A stretch of DNA of 64,000 bases from Tunturiibacter gelidiferens (GCF_014201335.1 NZ_JACHEB010000004.1:512387-576386); one strand, 5' to 3'. Numbered from the stretch's first letter, positions 55,340 through 63,516 are shown. The notes: generated by a model from the letters alone, not told the origin. Numbers and translations are program-made.

Positions 55340-56398
55340 ATGGTTGACTCGCCAAGCGGCATTACCAAGCCGTCACCGGTATCCGACGTCCACATTCTCT
55401 GGATCACAGCCGGTCTTAGTTGCGACGGCGACAGCGTTTCGGTGACCGCCGCCGAACAACCCTCGATCGAAGATGTTTTACTGGGTGCCATACCCGGTCT
55501 TCCCCGAGTTCATCTTCACAATCCGGTGCTTGCTTACGAGAACGGCGACGAGTTCATGCAGTTTTTTTACGATGCTGAGAAGGGTCTGCTCGAACCTTTC
55601 GTCCTTGTGGTCGAAGGCTCCATCCCCAACGAGAAGATCAAGAAAGAGGGCTACTGGGCGGCCATGGGGACGAATCATGACACCGGCCAACCTATCACCA
55701 CATGCGAGTGGATCGATCGCCTCGCTCCCAAGGCGCTGGCCGTTATCGGTGCCGGCACCTGCGCAACCTACGGCGGTATCCACGCCATGGCCGGTAACCC
55801 AACCGGTGCCATGGGACTGGCCGACTACTTGGGCTGGGACTGGCGTTCGAAGGCCGGTCTGCCCATAGTCAATGTGCCCGGCTGTCCCGTCCAGCCCGAC
55901 AATTTCATGGAGACCGTTCTCTACCTGCTCTACCAAGTAGCTGGTCTCGCTCCCATGATTCCACTCGACAAGCAGCTTCGCCCCACCTGGCTCTTCGGCA
56001 AGACGGTCCATGAGGGATGCGATCGCGGCTCCTACTACGAGCAGGGAGACTTCGCCACCGAATACGGTTCTTCAAAATGCCTCGTCAAGCTCGGTTGCTG
56101 GGGTCCGGTCGTCGATTGCAACGTCACGAAGCGCGGCTGGATGCGTGGCATCGGCGGATGTCCTAACGTCGGCGGCATCTGTATCGGATGCACCATGCCC
56201 GGCTTCCCCGATAAGTTCATGCCATTTATGGATGAGCCACCCGGAGGCATGCTCTCGGCTACTCTTGTCAGCGGCTACGGGCGCATGATCCGTGCACTTC
56301 GCAGCATCACCAACGCTACCGTCAACAAGGAACCGAAGTGGCGTCACAATCGTCCGGAGCTCACCACGGGCTATCGTCCAGCTCCCCCCAATGCCTAA
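55340..56398 (+). CDS. hhyS: [NiFe]-hydrogenase small subunit, group 1h
   Basis: 352 residues; electron-transfer subunit of an uptake hydrogenase. Unlike other group 1 enzymes there is no twin-arginine signal, so the enzyme is cytoplasmic or bound on the inside of the membrane. The proximal cluster motif is Cys28-Asp-Gly-Asp31: Asp31 stands where most enzymes have Cys, as in the oxygen-insensitive actinobacterial-type hydrogenases (group 1h, formerly group 5). Further cluster ligands are Cys141 (GAGTCATYGG), Cys182 (NVPGCPVQP), His224, Cys227, Cys247, Cys253, and Cys274, Cys281, Cys284. AAGGAG precedes the ATG. First gene of the structural operon. Confidence 0.95.
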   Translation: MVDSPSGITKPSPVSDVHILWITAGLSCDGDSVSVTAAEQPSIEDVLLGAIPGLPRVHLHNPVLAYENGDEFMQFFYDAEKGLLEPFVLVVEGSIPNEKIKKEGYWAAMGTNHDTGQPITTCEWIDRLAPKALAVIGAGTCATYGGIHAMAGNPTGAMGLADYLGWDWRSKAGLPIVNVPGCPVQPDNFMETVLYLLYQVAGLAPMIPLDKQLRPTWLFGKTVHEGCDRGSYYEQGDFATEYGSSKCLVKLGCWGPVVDCNVTKRGWMRGIGGCPNVGGICIGCTMPGFPDKFMPFMDEPPGGMLSATLVSGYGRMIRALRSITNATVNKEPKWRHNRPELTTGYRPAPPNA

Positions 56399-56423
56399 TA
56401 ATCACTTGAGAGAGGATCACGCT

Positions 56424-58226
56424 ATGGCAACGTTTCCCGATACTATCCCTGAACTCGAGGATAAGAAGCGCAATCTCGTCGAGATGAATTGGGATCCCAT
56501 TACCCGTATCGTCGGCAGTCTCGGTATCTTCACTAAGATTGACTTCGCTAACAAGACCGTTGCCGAGTGTCACAGCACGTCGTCCATCTTTCGCGGCTAC
56601 AGCATCTTCATGAAGGGCAAAGACCCGCGCGACGCTCACTTCATCACCAGTCGCATCTGCGGTATCTGCGGTGATAACCACGCGACCTGCGCCTGTTACG
56701 CGCAGAACATGGCCTTTGGCGTTCGTCCCCCCGCGCTTGCGGAATGGATCATCAACCTTGGCGAAGCAGCCGAGTATATGTTCGATCACAACATCTTTCA
56801 GGACAATCTCGTTGGCGTCGACTTCTGCGAGCAGATGGTGAAGGAGACCAATCCGAACGTCTGGGAGAAAGCACAGCATACGTCTTCGCCGAACGCCGAC
56901 AAGCACGGCTACCGCATGATCTCCGATATTATGACTGCGCTCAACCCCTTCACCGGCACCTTCTACCGCGAGACACTCGCCATGAGTCGCTTGACCCGCG
57001 AGATGTTCTGTCTCATGGAAGGACGGCACGTCCACCCATCGACCCTCTATCCCGGCGGCGTCGGCACCGTCGCTACTATCCAACTTTTCACCGACTATTT
57101 AGTTAGGCTGATGAAGTACGTCGAATTCATGAAGAAGGTCGTACCACTGCACGACGATCTCTTCGACTTTTTCTACGATGCGCTGCCGGGCTATGAAGAG
57201 GTCGGCCGCCGCCGCGTCCTGCTCGCCTGCTGGGGCTCCTACAACGATCCAGACCACTGCGACTACCAGTACAAGACCATGGCCGAATGGGGACGCAAGA
57301 TGTTCGTGACTCCTGGCGTGGTCGTCGACGGTGAACTGGTCACCAACTCGCTTATCGATATCAATCTCAACATTCGGATACTGCTCGGAAGTTCCTACTA
57401 TGACGATTGGCAGGGCTCTGAAACCTTCGTACCCCGCGACCCGCTCGGCAACACCGTCGACAAACGTCATCCCTGGAACCAGACCACAATCCCACGCCCG
57501 CAGAAGCGCGACTTTAAGGGCAACTACACCTGGGTTATGTCGCCGCGCTGGCTCGATCAGCGCACTGGAGACCACCTCGCCCTCGATACCGGTGGCGGGC
57601 CGATCGCACGTCTCTGGTCGACTGCACTCTCCGGACTGGTAGACATCGGCTACGTCAAGGCCACCGGGCACAGCGTCAAGATCAATCTTCCCAAAACCGC
57701 CATGCTGCCAGAGACTGAATTCGAGTGGCACATCCCGAAGTGGTCGAACACACTCGAGCGTGACCGTGCCCGCACATACTTTCAGGCCTACGCCGCGGCT
57801 ACCGCTCTGCACTTCGTCGAGAAAGCACTCGCCGAATTGAATGCCGGTCGCACCTCCACCTGGACCGAATTCAAGGTTCCGGAAGAAGCTATCGGCTGTG
57901 GCTTTCACGAGGCCGTTCGTGGCGTTCTCTCGCACCATGTCGTGATCCGCGAGGGTAAGATCGCCAATTACCATCCCTATCCCCCCACTCCTTGGAACGC
58001 TAATCCCCGCGACATGTACGGAACTCCCGGCCCATATGAAGACGCGGTGCAGAACACACCACTCTTCGAGGAGAACGGCCCCGACAAGTTCAAAGGTATC
58101 GACATCATGCGCACCGTCCGCAGCTTCGATCCCTGCCTGCCCTGCGGCGTTCACATGTATCTCGGTGACGGCAAGATCCTCGAAACTCGCCACTCTCCTA
58201 TGTTCGGCGTAGCGGGGCACGAATAA
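56424..58226 (+). CDS. hhyL: [NiFe]-hydrogenase large subunit, group 1h
   Basis: 600 residues; carries the NiFe site that splits H2. L1 motif RICGICGDNHATCA (Cys79, Cys82) and L2 motif DPCLPCGVH (Cys571, Cys574, His577) supply the four nickel cysteines. A 23-residue tail follows His577 and should be removed by the maturation protease encoded at 61640. ATG 56424 follows GAGAGAGG. Sequence features, including the long insert region around residues 330-400, fit the group 1h enzymes (Huc/Hhy) that oxidise atmospheric H2 in Actinobacteria and Acidobacteria. Its stop overlaps the NifU-like start by one base. Confidence 0.96.
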   Translation: MATFPDTIPELEDKKRNLVEMNWDPITRIVGSLGIFTKIDFANKTVAECHSTSSIFRGYSIFMKGKDPRDAHFITSRICGICGDNHATCACYAQNMAFGVRPPALAEWIINLGEAAEYMFDHNIFQDNLVGVDFCEQMVKETNPNVWEKAQHTSSPNADKHGYRMISDIMTALNPFTGTFYRETLAMSRLTREMFCLMEGRHVHPSTLYPGGVGTVATIQLFTDYLVRLMKYVEFMKKVVPLHDDLFDFFYDALPGYEEVGRRRVLLACWGSYNDPDHCDYQYKTMAEWGRKMFVTPGVVVDGELVTNSLIDINLNIRILLGSSYYDDWQGSETFVPRDPLGNTVDKRHPWNQTTIPRPQKRDFKGNYTWVMSPRWLDQRTGDHLALDTGGGPIARLWSTALSGLVDIGYVKATGHSVKINLPKTAMLPETEFEWHIPKWSNTLERDRARTYFQAYAAATALHFVEKALAELNAGRTSTWTEFKVPEEAIGCGFHEAVRGVLSHHVVIREGKIANYHPYPPTPWNANPRDMYGTPGPYEDAVQNTPLFEENGPDKFKGIDIMRTVRSFDPCLPCGVHMYLGDGKILETRHSPMFGVAGHE

Positions 58227-58807
58227 TGGCTGCTGCGCCTCAGTCGGATACCCAGCCGGAAGTTGTTGGTACCATCTCACCTCCACAGCGCGGCGAGTTT
58301 CGTTTGCAGACGGAGCGAGTTGAAAAACTCGCGGCACGCCTTGAAAGCGCAGGTGACCCGGAGATACGGGCGACCGCGCTCGACCTCGTGCAATCTGTCG
58401 TTGAACTGCACGGCGCGGCTCTTCAACGTCTTGTCGACTCACTCCGACAGACGCAGGCGGGTGAGCAGGCTCTAAACGAAGCGTTGGAAAACGACTTGGT
58501 CTCAAGCATGCTTCTGCTGCACAACCTCCACCCGGACGACATCGAGACCCGTGTGCTTCGCGGCATCGAAAAAGCTCGTCCTTATCTCAAATCTCACGGA
58601 GGCGACGTGGACCTTGCTGGCGTCCGCGACGGCATTGTTCACATACGCCTCCACGGAACCTGCGGTAGCTGCCCTAGTTCCTCCATCACACTTAAGAGTG
58701 CAGTCGAAGACGCGCTCTTCGAGGTCGCACCCGATATCGTCGAAGTCGTCTCCGAGAATGCCGCAACTACTGAGCAGAGCGGACCTCAACTCGTAACCAT
58801 CAAGTAG
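58226..58807 (+). CDS. NifU-like Fe-S scaffold domain protein
   Basis: 193 residues. Residues 105-175 form the NifU C-terminal domain, with the cluster-binding Cys-Gly-Ser-Cys in [13 protein letters not shown]; residues 20-100 are helical and unrecognised. Proteins of this type accompany group 1h hydrogenases and probably deliver [4Fe-4S] clusters to the small subunit or act as an electron carrier. Start overlaps the large-subunit TAA (TAATG). Confidence 0.88.
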   Translation: MAAAPQSDTQPEVVGTISPPQRGEFRLQTERVEKLAARLESAGDPEIRATALDLVQSVVELHGAALQRLVDSLRQTQAGEQALNEALENDLVSSMLLLHNLHPDDIETRVLRGIEKARPYLKSHGGDVDLAGVRDGIVHIRLHGTCGSCPSSSITLKSAVEDALFEVAPDIVEVVSENAATTEQSGPQLVTIK

Positions 58808-58818
58808 GGAGAACCGTC

Positions 58819-59001
58819 ATGGCCAAACAAGATGCACGCCCTGATACTCCAGCCCGTGCCCTCGGAATCCGCAAAGGCGAGAGCCGCGTTGACCAGCTCG
58901 CCCACCACAGCCCCACCCGCACCGCGAAGGACGCCACCGGCATCAGCCTTGAGCAGCGCGGCCCAATTAGTCCCAAGATGCCTCAGTTGCCGCCTGCCTA
59001 A
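58819..59001 (+). CDS. 60-residue hypothetical protein of the hydrogenase operon
   Basis: A small, polar, probably disordered peptide rich in Pro, Arg, Lys and Ala, with repeated Thr/Ser-Pro steps and a SPKMPQLPPA end. I do not recognise it. AGGGAG lies 6-8 bases before the ATG and it is 11 bp after the NifU-like gene and 15 bp before the DUF5947 gene, so it is very likely translated as part of the operon. It has no cysteines. Possible role: chaperone tail or assembly factor. Confidence 0.65.
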   Translation: MAKQDARPDTPARALGIRKGESRVDQLAHHSPTRTAKDATGISLEQRGPISPKMPQLPPA

Positions 59002-59016
59002 CCCTGGGAGCCCAGT

Positions 59017-59697
59017 ATGAACGAACTCTCCGAACAGCAGGAACGAACTCCGGTCCCGTCATTCCTGAGGCAGGTCGCCCGCCGTCGCCCGATCTCAGAC
59101 GGCGCCGAACGCTGTGAGCTCTGCAGCGCCGAACTGACACCGATCCACCAGCATTTGCTCGTGCCCCGCAAGCGCGAGATTGCCTGCTCCTGCGATGGTT
59201 GTGCCCTGCTCTTCAGCGGCCAGCCCGGAGCCCATTACCTGCGTATTCCGCGCCACATTCGCGCTCTCGCCGACTTCCAGATGCCGAATCTGCAATGGGA
59301 ATCTCTCATGATCCCCATCAACCTGGCTTTCTTCTACTACGACACCGCTGGTGGCAGGATGATCGCGATGTATCCCAGTCCCGCTGGCGCCATCGAATCG
59401 CTCTTGAGCCTCGAAAGCTGGGCCGAAATCGCCGCTCAGCATCCCTCTCTCCAGAAGATGGAGTCCGACGTAGAGACTTTCCTCGTCAACCGCGTCGGCG
59501 CCATCCATGAGTACTACATCGTTCCCATCGACGAATGCTTCCATCTCGTCGGCCTCATTCGCATGCACTGGCGCGGCCTTTCCGGGGGGGGCGAAGTCTG
59601 GAAGCACATCCATGAATTCTTCGCGAGTCTACAAGCGCGTAGCACTGAAGTGAGAGAGTCTGTTGCGAATCAGCAGCCGGAGCCTACCCATGCCTGA
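59017..59697 (+). CDS. DUF5947 family protein
   Basis: 226 residues. N-terminal zinc ribbon made of CELCSAEL (about 35) and CSCDGCALLF (about 63), then a beta-rich domain and a C-terminal helix with a long WKHIHEFF segment. DUF5947 proteins are found next to group 1h hydrogenases; their job is unknown. Zinc-binding suggests a maturation or scaffold role. The stop overlaps the next gene by 8 bp. Soluble, no signal peptide. Confidence 0.8.
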   Translation: MNELSEQQERTPVPSFLRQVARRRPISDGAERCELCSAELTPIHQHLLVPRKREIACSCDGCALLFSGQPGAHYLRIPRHIRALADFQMPNLQWESLMIPINLAFFYYDTAGGRMIAMYPSPAGAIESLLSLESWAEIAAQHPSLQKMESDVETFLVNRVGAIHEYYIVPIDECFHLVGLIRMHWRGLSGGGEVWKHIHEFFASLQARSTEVRESVANQQPEPTHA

Positions 59698-60358
59698 GCT
59701 CCACTTCCAGATCGAAGGCGCTGAAGCGGTGCCTCATGCGGCCACACCGTTGATTGTACTCAAGCTGCGCATCACCAACTTTCCCGCCACTGAGACGATT
59801 CACGCCATCACTCTTCGCTGCCAGGTTCAGATCGAACCCGCCAAGCGCCGCTACGTCCCCAACGAACAAGAGAAACTGCTCGACCTGTTCGGCACACCCG
59901 AGCGCTGGGCACGTACCGTCAAACCGCTGCTTTGGATGAACACCAGCATTGCCGTCCCGCGCTTTACCGGCGAACTGCTTGTCGATCTTGAACTTCCTTG
60001 TACCTTCGACTTCAACGTCGCTGCCACAAAGTACTTCCACGCCCTCAATTCAGGCGACATCCCGGTCGCCATCATGTTCAGCGGCACGCTTTTTTATGAA
60101 GGCTCCAATGGCGCTCTACAGATCTCGCAAGTCCCATGGGACCGTGAGTGCATCTATCGTCTTCCCGTCTCTGTCTGGAAAGACATGATGGAGATGCACC
60201 ATCCTAACTCTGCCTGGCTCTGCCTTCGTCGCGATACCTTCGAGCAACTCTACAACTACAAGGTCCGCCACGGTCTGCCAACCTGGGAACAAGCCATCGC
60301 CAAGGCCCTGGCCAGCGAAAACGCCTCAGCAAAACGCCCAGAGGAGGTCGAAGCATGA
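59690..60358 (+). CDS. DUF6084 family protein
   Basis: 222 residues from ATG 59690; the longer open frame upstream lies inside the preceding gene. A beta-rich protein with conserved Trp/Tyr positions (ERWARTVKPLLW, YIxRLPVSVWKDMME) and no cysteine pairs beyond two isolated Cys. DUF6084 proteins are known mainly as neighbours of group 1h hydrogenases. Function unknown. Its fold resembles an Ig-like adaptor by strand pattern, which is a guess. Confidence 0.78.
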   Translation: MPELHFQIEGAEAVPHAATPLIVLKLRITNFPATETIHAITLRCQVQIEPAKRRYVPNEQEKLLDLFGTPERWARTVKPLLWMNTSIAVPRFTGELLVDLELPCTFDFNVAATKYFHALNSGDIPVAIMFSGTLFYEGSNGALQISQVPWDRECIYRLPVSVWKDMMEMHHPNSAWLCLRRDTFEQLYNYKVRHGLPTWEQAIAKALASENASAKRPEEVEA

Positions 60359-61284
60359 ACTTCACCTCCGTCGAAAAGATCGCAGCAGCTGTACTTTACG
60401 AGGGATACATTCTTTATCCATACCGGCCCACAGCCATCAAGAATCGCCACCGGTGGAACTTCGGCACGCTCTACCCTCGCATCTACGCCGAGGCCCAGCG
60501 GCCCCCGGAACCGTTCAGCCTTGTCTCCGAATGCCTTCTTCTACCCGGCCACAGCGTCTCGCTCGATATCAAGGTCAGCTTTCTCCAACTGTTGCCGCAA
60601 CCGCGAACAGGCTCAGACCTCGCCGATCCATCACTCGACTGGGAAGAAGCAATCGAACGTACGTCGGACCACTGCAACCTGAGCCTTACGGCGCTCCTCA
60701 CCAAACCTCTTAGACTGCACATCAAGACTACGGCCGAACTCGCTGCGAGCCTCACCGTCAGTGCCCAGATGTTGCCCAGCGGCGCCTGCAAGCTGCATCT
60801 CGAACTTGAAAACATTAGCCCCCTTTCGAACGCCGCCGAAAGCCGCCGCGACGAAGCATTGCCCCAGTCGCTGGTCTCTGCACACCTCCTGTTCGGCCTG
60901 ACCGGAGGAGAGTTCATCTCGCTCCTAGAACCCTCCGACCTCTACAGTGCCGATGCCAAAGCCTGCGCTAACATCGGAGTTTTCCCTGTCCTGGCCGGCG
61001 ACGAACCGGACCGCTCCATCCTTCTTCTCTCGCCCATCATCATGTACGACTATCCCAAAACCTCGCCCGAGAGCGCCGGCGACTTCTTCGACGCTACAGA
61101 GATGGACGAAATGCTTACGCTACGTGTCCTTACCCTTACCGACGACGAAAAGCAGCAGATGCGTACAGGCGATCCTCGCGCTCGCCGCATCCTTGAACGC
61201 ACTGAAGCTCTCACCGGCGAAGAGATGCTGAAAGCCCATGGCATCGTTCGTCCGACACGTGAAATCCGAGGAGATGCCTCATGA
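60355..61284 (+). CDS. Uncharacterised hydrogenase-cluster protein, 309 residues
   Basis: Starts with VEKIAAAVLYEGYILYPYRP and KNRHRWNFGTLYP, which looks like a conserved N-terminus in proteins of this genomic context; otherwise I cannot name it. The middle is beta-rich and the C-terminus helical (MDEMLTLRVLTLTDDEKQQM, then TGEEMLKAHG). No metal motifs, no membrane segment. Overlaps both neighbours by 4 bp (ATGA), so tightly coupled. May form a complex with the DUF6084 protein. Confidence 0.72.
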   Translation: MNFTSVEKIAAAVLYEGYILYPYRPTAIKNRHRWNFGTLYPRIYAEAQRPPEPFSLVSECLLLPGHSVSLDIKVSFLQLLPQPRTGSDLADPSLDWEEAIERTSDHCNLSLTALLTKPLRLHIKTTAELAASLTVSAQMLPSGACKLHLELENISPLSNAAESRRDEALPQSLVSAHLLFGLTGGEFISLLEPSDLYSADAKACANIGVFPVLAGDEPDRSILLLSPIIMYDYPKTSPESAGDFFDATEMDEMLTLRVLTLTDDEKQQMRTGDPRARRILERTEALTGEEMLKAHGIVRPTREIRGDAS

Positions 61285-61643
61285 ATCCCGACGCTCCAGA
61301 TGGCTTCAGCGTCGAGTGGAATCCCTTCGCCGAAGAGAAAGCACCACCTGAGTCGGTGACCGTCTTCGGAATTGCTCTCCGCGTCGGCGATCGCGTCCGC
61401 ATCTGGCCACAGAAGACCGCCGACATCATCGACATTGCCCTCACCGGCAAGGTTGGCGTGATCGAAGCCATCGAGCAGGACTTTGAAGATCAGATTCAGA
61501 TCGCTGTGGTAATCGATGACGACCCCGGCCGCGAGTTTGGCATGATGCGCCAGCCCGGCCACCGCTTCTTCTTCGGCACGGAAGAGGTCGAGCCATATAT
61601 AGACAACGGACAGGATGCGTTGAGAGAGGATGCTTCGGCGTGA
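61281..61643 (+). CDS. Uncharacterised hydrogenase-cluster protein, 120 residues
   Basis: Small beta-rich protein. A segment with RVGDRVRIWPQKTADIIDI, GKVGVIEAIEQDFEDQ and VVIDDDPGRE looks like an SH3-like barrel, and the FFFGTEEVEPY end is typical of proteins next to group 1h hydrogenases. No cysteine. Function unknown. Overlaps the protease gene by 4 bp (GTGA) and the upstream gene by 4 bp. Confidence 0.72.
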   Translation: MNPDAPDGFSVEWNPFAEEKAPPESVTVFGIALRVGDRVRIWPQKTADIIDIALTGKVGVIEAIEQDFEDQIQIAVVIDDDPGREFGMMRQPGHRFFFGTEEVEPYIDNGQDALREDASA

Positions 61644-62200
61644 CGAAGACAATCCTCATCGCCGGCATCGGTAACATCTTCCTTGGGGATGACGCGTTCG
61701 GCGTCGAGGTCGTCCGTTCGCTATCACGCCGCACACTAGCCGGCGAGGTCCTGGTGAAAGACTTTGGCATCCGCGGCTTCGACCTCGCTTACACGCTGCT
61801 CGACCCTTGGCACACAGTTATCCTCGTCGACGCACTTCCCCGCAACGATACACCCGGCACGCTGTTCGTCCTCGAACCCGATCTCACCGGACTCGGCGAT
61901 CCGGGTGCACCTGGCATGGACCTGAACCCTCATGGCATGGACCCCATGCGTGTCCTCAATCTCGCCGCTGCGATTGGTCCCATCGCGCCCCGAATCCTTG
62001 TCGTTGGCTGCGAACCCAGGGACTTTGGCGACGAACTCGAAGGCCGAATGGGGCTGTCGCCGCAGGTACAGGCCGCGGTCGAAGAAGCGTCGAACATGAT
62101 CGAAGAGTTGATCGGAAGAACCCTCGCCGAAATCGAGGATCCGCCGATGCGGTTGCAGACACTCGTCCAGGTCCCAAACAGTAGCGAGGTGACATCATGA
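61640..62200 (+). CDS. Hydrogenase maturation endopeptidase (HyaD/HybD family)
   Basis: 186 residues. Motif GIGNIFLGDDAFGVEV contains the nickel-binding Asp/Glu, and LVDALPRNDTPG and VVGCEPRDFGDE supply the other family positions. It should cleave the 23-residue tail of HhyL after nickel insertion. Start is GTG at 61640. It overlaps the 34-residue peptide gene (ATGA). This is the only protease in the cluster, so its substrate should be HhyL. Confidence 0.92.
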   Translation: MTKTILIAGIGNIFLGDDAFGVEVVRSLSRRTLAGEVLVKDFGIRGFDLAYTLLDPWHTVILVDALPRNDTPGTLFVLEPDLTGLGDPGAPGMDLNPHGMDPMRVLNLAAAIGPIAPRILVVGCEPRDFGDELEGRMGLSPQVQAAVEEASNMIEELIGRTLAEIEDPPMRLQTLVQVPNSSEVTS

Positions 62201-62301
62201 CAGGAAAAATTATCTTCGGAGTACTGGGGCTGGCCGTAATCGTCATAGGAATTATGGCAGCGCCAGACATCAAGCGTTACATCAAAATCAGCACAATGTA
62301 G
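62197..62301 (+). CDS. 34-residue single-span membrane peptide (DUF6893-like)
   Basis: The 34-codon frame starts with an ATG overlapping the protease stop codon and ends at TAG 62299-62301. It encodes one hydrophobic helix (IIFGVLGLAVIVIGIMAA, about residues 5-22) followed by PDIKRYIKIS, a positively charged tail. This pattern, LxDxKRY after a membrane segment, matches small DUF6893-type proteins seen in actinobacterial genomes, where I recall them in hydrogenase clusters. It is likely missed by automatic gene callers. Possible function: membrane anchor or electron-partner docking for the signal-less hydrogenase. Confidence 0.7.
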   Translation: MTGKIIFGVLGLAVIVIGIMAAPDIKRYIKISTM

Positions 62302-62340
62302 CCGCTCGCAACCTGATGCAGTAAGTAGGAAAGGCAGCTC

Positions 62341-62688
62341 ATGCACGAGCTATCGATCGTTCTCAGCATCATCGATGAGATCGGTGACGAATCCGAAGCG
62401 CGCGACCTTCACGATGTAGAGGTTGTGCACCTGAAAGTCGGTGTCTTCTCGGGTGTAGACCGCAACGCGCTCCTCTTCGCATGGGAGCTCGCCTGCGAAG
62501 GCACTCCGCTCGAACGTTCGCACCTTGATATCGAGACCGTTCCGCTCGTCATCTACTGCGCTAACTGCCACCAAAACCTTACGCCTCCGTCGCTCTATCA
62601 ACTTTGCTGTCCGGAGTGCGAGACGCCGAGCCAGACGATAATCAGCGGCCGCGAACTCGAAGTCGTCTCTCTGGAGGTCGCCGCATGA
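62341..62688 (+). CDS. hypA: Nickel chaperone HypA/HybF
   Basis: 115 residues. The MHELSIV start provides the Ni-binding His2 and Glu3; a zinc site is made of CANC (about 77-80) and CCPEC (about 94-98). Hands nickel to the large subunit with HypB. AGGAAAGGCAGCTC precedes the ATG; the TGA overlaps hypB (ATGA). Confidence 0.95.
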   Translation: MHELSIVLSIIDEIGDESEARDLHDVEVVHLKVGVFSGVDRNALLFAWELACEGTPLERSHLDIETVPLVIYCANCHQNLTPPSLYQLCCPECETPSQTIISGRELEVVSLEVAA

Positions 62689-63383
62689 GCACACGAATCG
62701 TGGAAGTACGCGCCAAAATTCTCAAGCAAAACGACCTTCTCGCCCACGCGCTCCGTGAACGATTCCAGACCTCTGGCGTCAGTGTCGTCGGTCTGGTCTC
62801 AAGCCCCGGCTCAGGCAAGACCGCGTTCCTCGAAAAGCTACTCAGCGGCCTAGCACGCGATTTCCGCGTCGCCGCGTTGGTCGGAGATCTCGCAACCGAA
62901 AACGACGCCGCGCGTCTCAAGCGAGCCACACCCAACGTCCGCCAGATCACTACTGGAACCATCTGCCATCTCGATGCCCAGATGATCGAAAAAGCACTGG
63001 AAGGATGGCAGCTTGACGCCCTGGACTTTCTCTTTATTGAGAACGTCGGCAATCTCGTCTGCCCCTCCAGCTACGACCTCGGCGAAGAGCTCCGTTTTGT
63101 CATGCTCTCGGCCACCGAAGGTGAAGACAAGCCTCTGAAATATCCCACCATTTTCAACAGCTCCGATGTTGCGATCATCACCAAGATGGATATTGCTGAG
63201 GCTGCCGACTTCGATGTGACCACCGCTCGCCGAAATATCGAAAGTGTGCGCCCCGGGATGCAGATCTTCGAGGTTTCCGCCAAGACCGGATCTGGCATGC
63301 TGGACGTCTTCCAACTCCTGCACGATCAACACGCCCATTCTCGCGAGACCCGTCCGGCATTGCAGATCGAGGCGACCCAATGA
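62685..63383 (+). CDS. hypB: Nickel-insertion GTPase HypB
   Basis: 232 residues from ATG 62685. G1 loop SSPGSGKTAFLEKL, GDLATENDA, TGTICHLDAQM (Cys-His metal site), FIENVGNLVCPSSYDLGE and the G4 motif TKMD are all present. There is no N-terminal His-rich stretch or CxxCGC motif, so it lacks nickel storage and the high-affinity nickel site. GTP hydrolysis drives nickel release to HypA/HhyL. Overlaps the truncated nickel transporter gene (ATGA). Confidence 0.95.
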   Translation: MSTRIVEVRAKILKQNDLLAHALRERFQTSGVSVVGLVSSPGSGKTAFLEKLLSGLARDFRVAALVGDLATENDAARLKRATPNVRQITTGTICHLDAQMIEKALEGWQLDALDFLFIENVGNLVCPSSYDLGEELRFVMLSATEGEDKPLKYPTIFNSSDVAIITKMDIAEAADFDVTTARRNIESVRPGMQIFEVSAKTGSGMLDVFQLLHDQHAHSRETRPALQIEATQ

Positions 63384-63466
63384 ACGCTCCGCTCGAAATC
63401 ACGCTGATCTCCTGCGCGGTGCTCGGCTTCCGCCACGGCTTCGATATGATCTGGGGTAAGAGCTGA
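63380..63466 (+). pseudogene. Truncated nickel/cobalt transporter gene (NiCoT-like N-terminus)
   Basis: Starts with ATGA overlap to hypB, as an operon gene would. The 28-codon frame reads ITLISCAVLGFRHGFD, the first part of the RHGxDxDH nickel-binding motif in transmembrane helix 2 of NiCoT/HoxN-type permeases, then ends MIWGKS and stops. In the next frame the same bases give RYDLG, so one base is missing after FD and the sequence diverges directly after. The remaining transporter is absent, so the break falls about 70-80 bp into the gene. Without it the cell needs another nickel importer. Confidence 0.7.
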
Positions 63467-63516
63467 CCTCACGGGCCGATTGTCCGATTGATTTCTTAGA
63501 CTTAGGTCGCAGGGTT

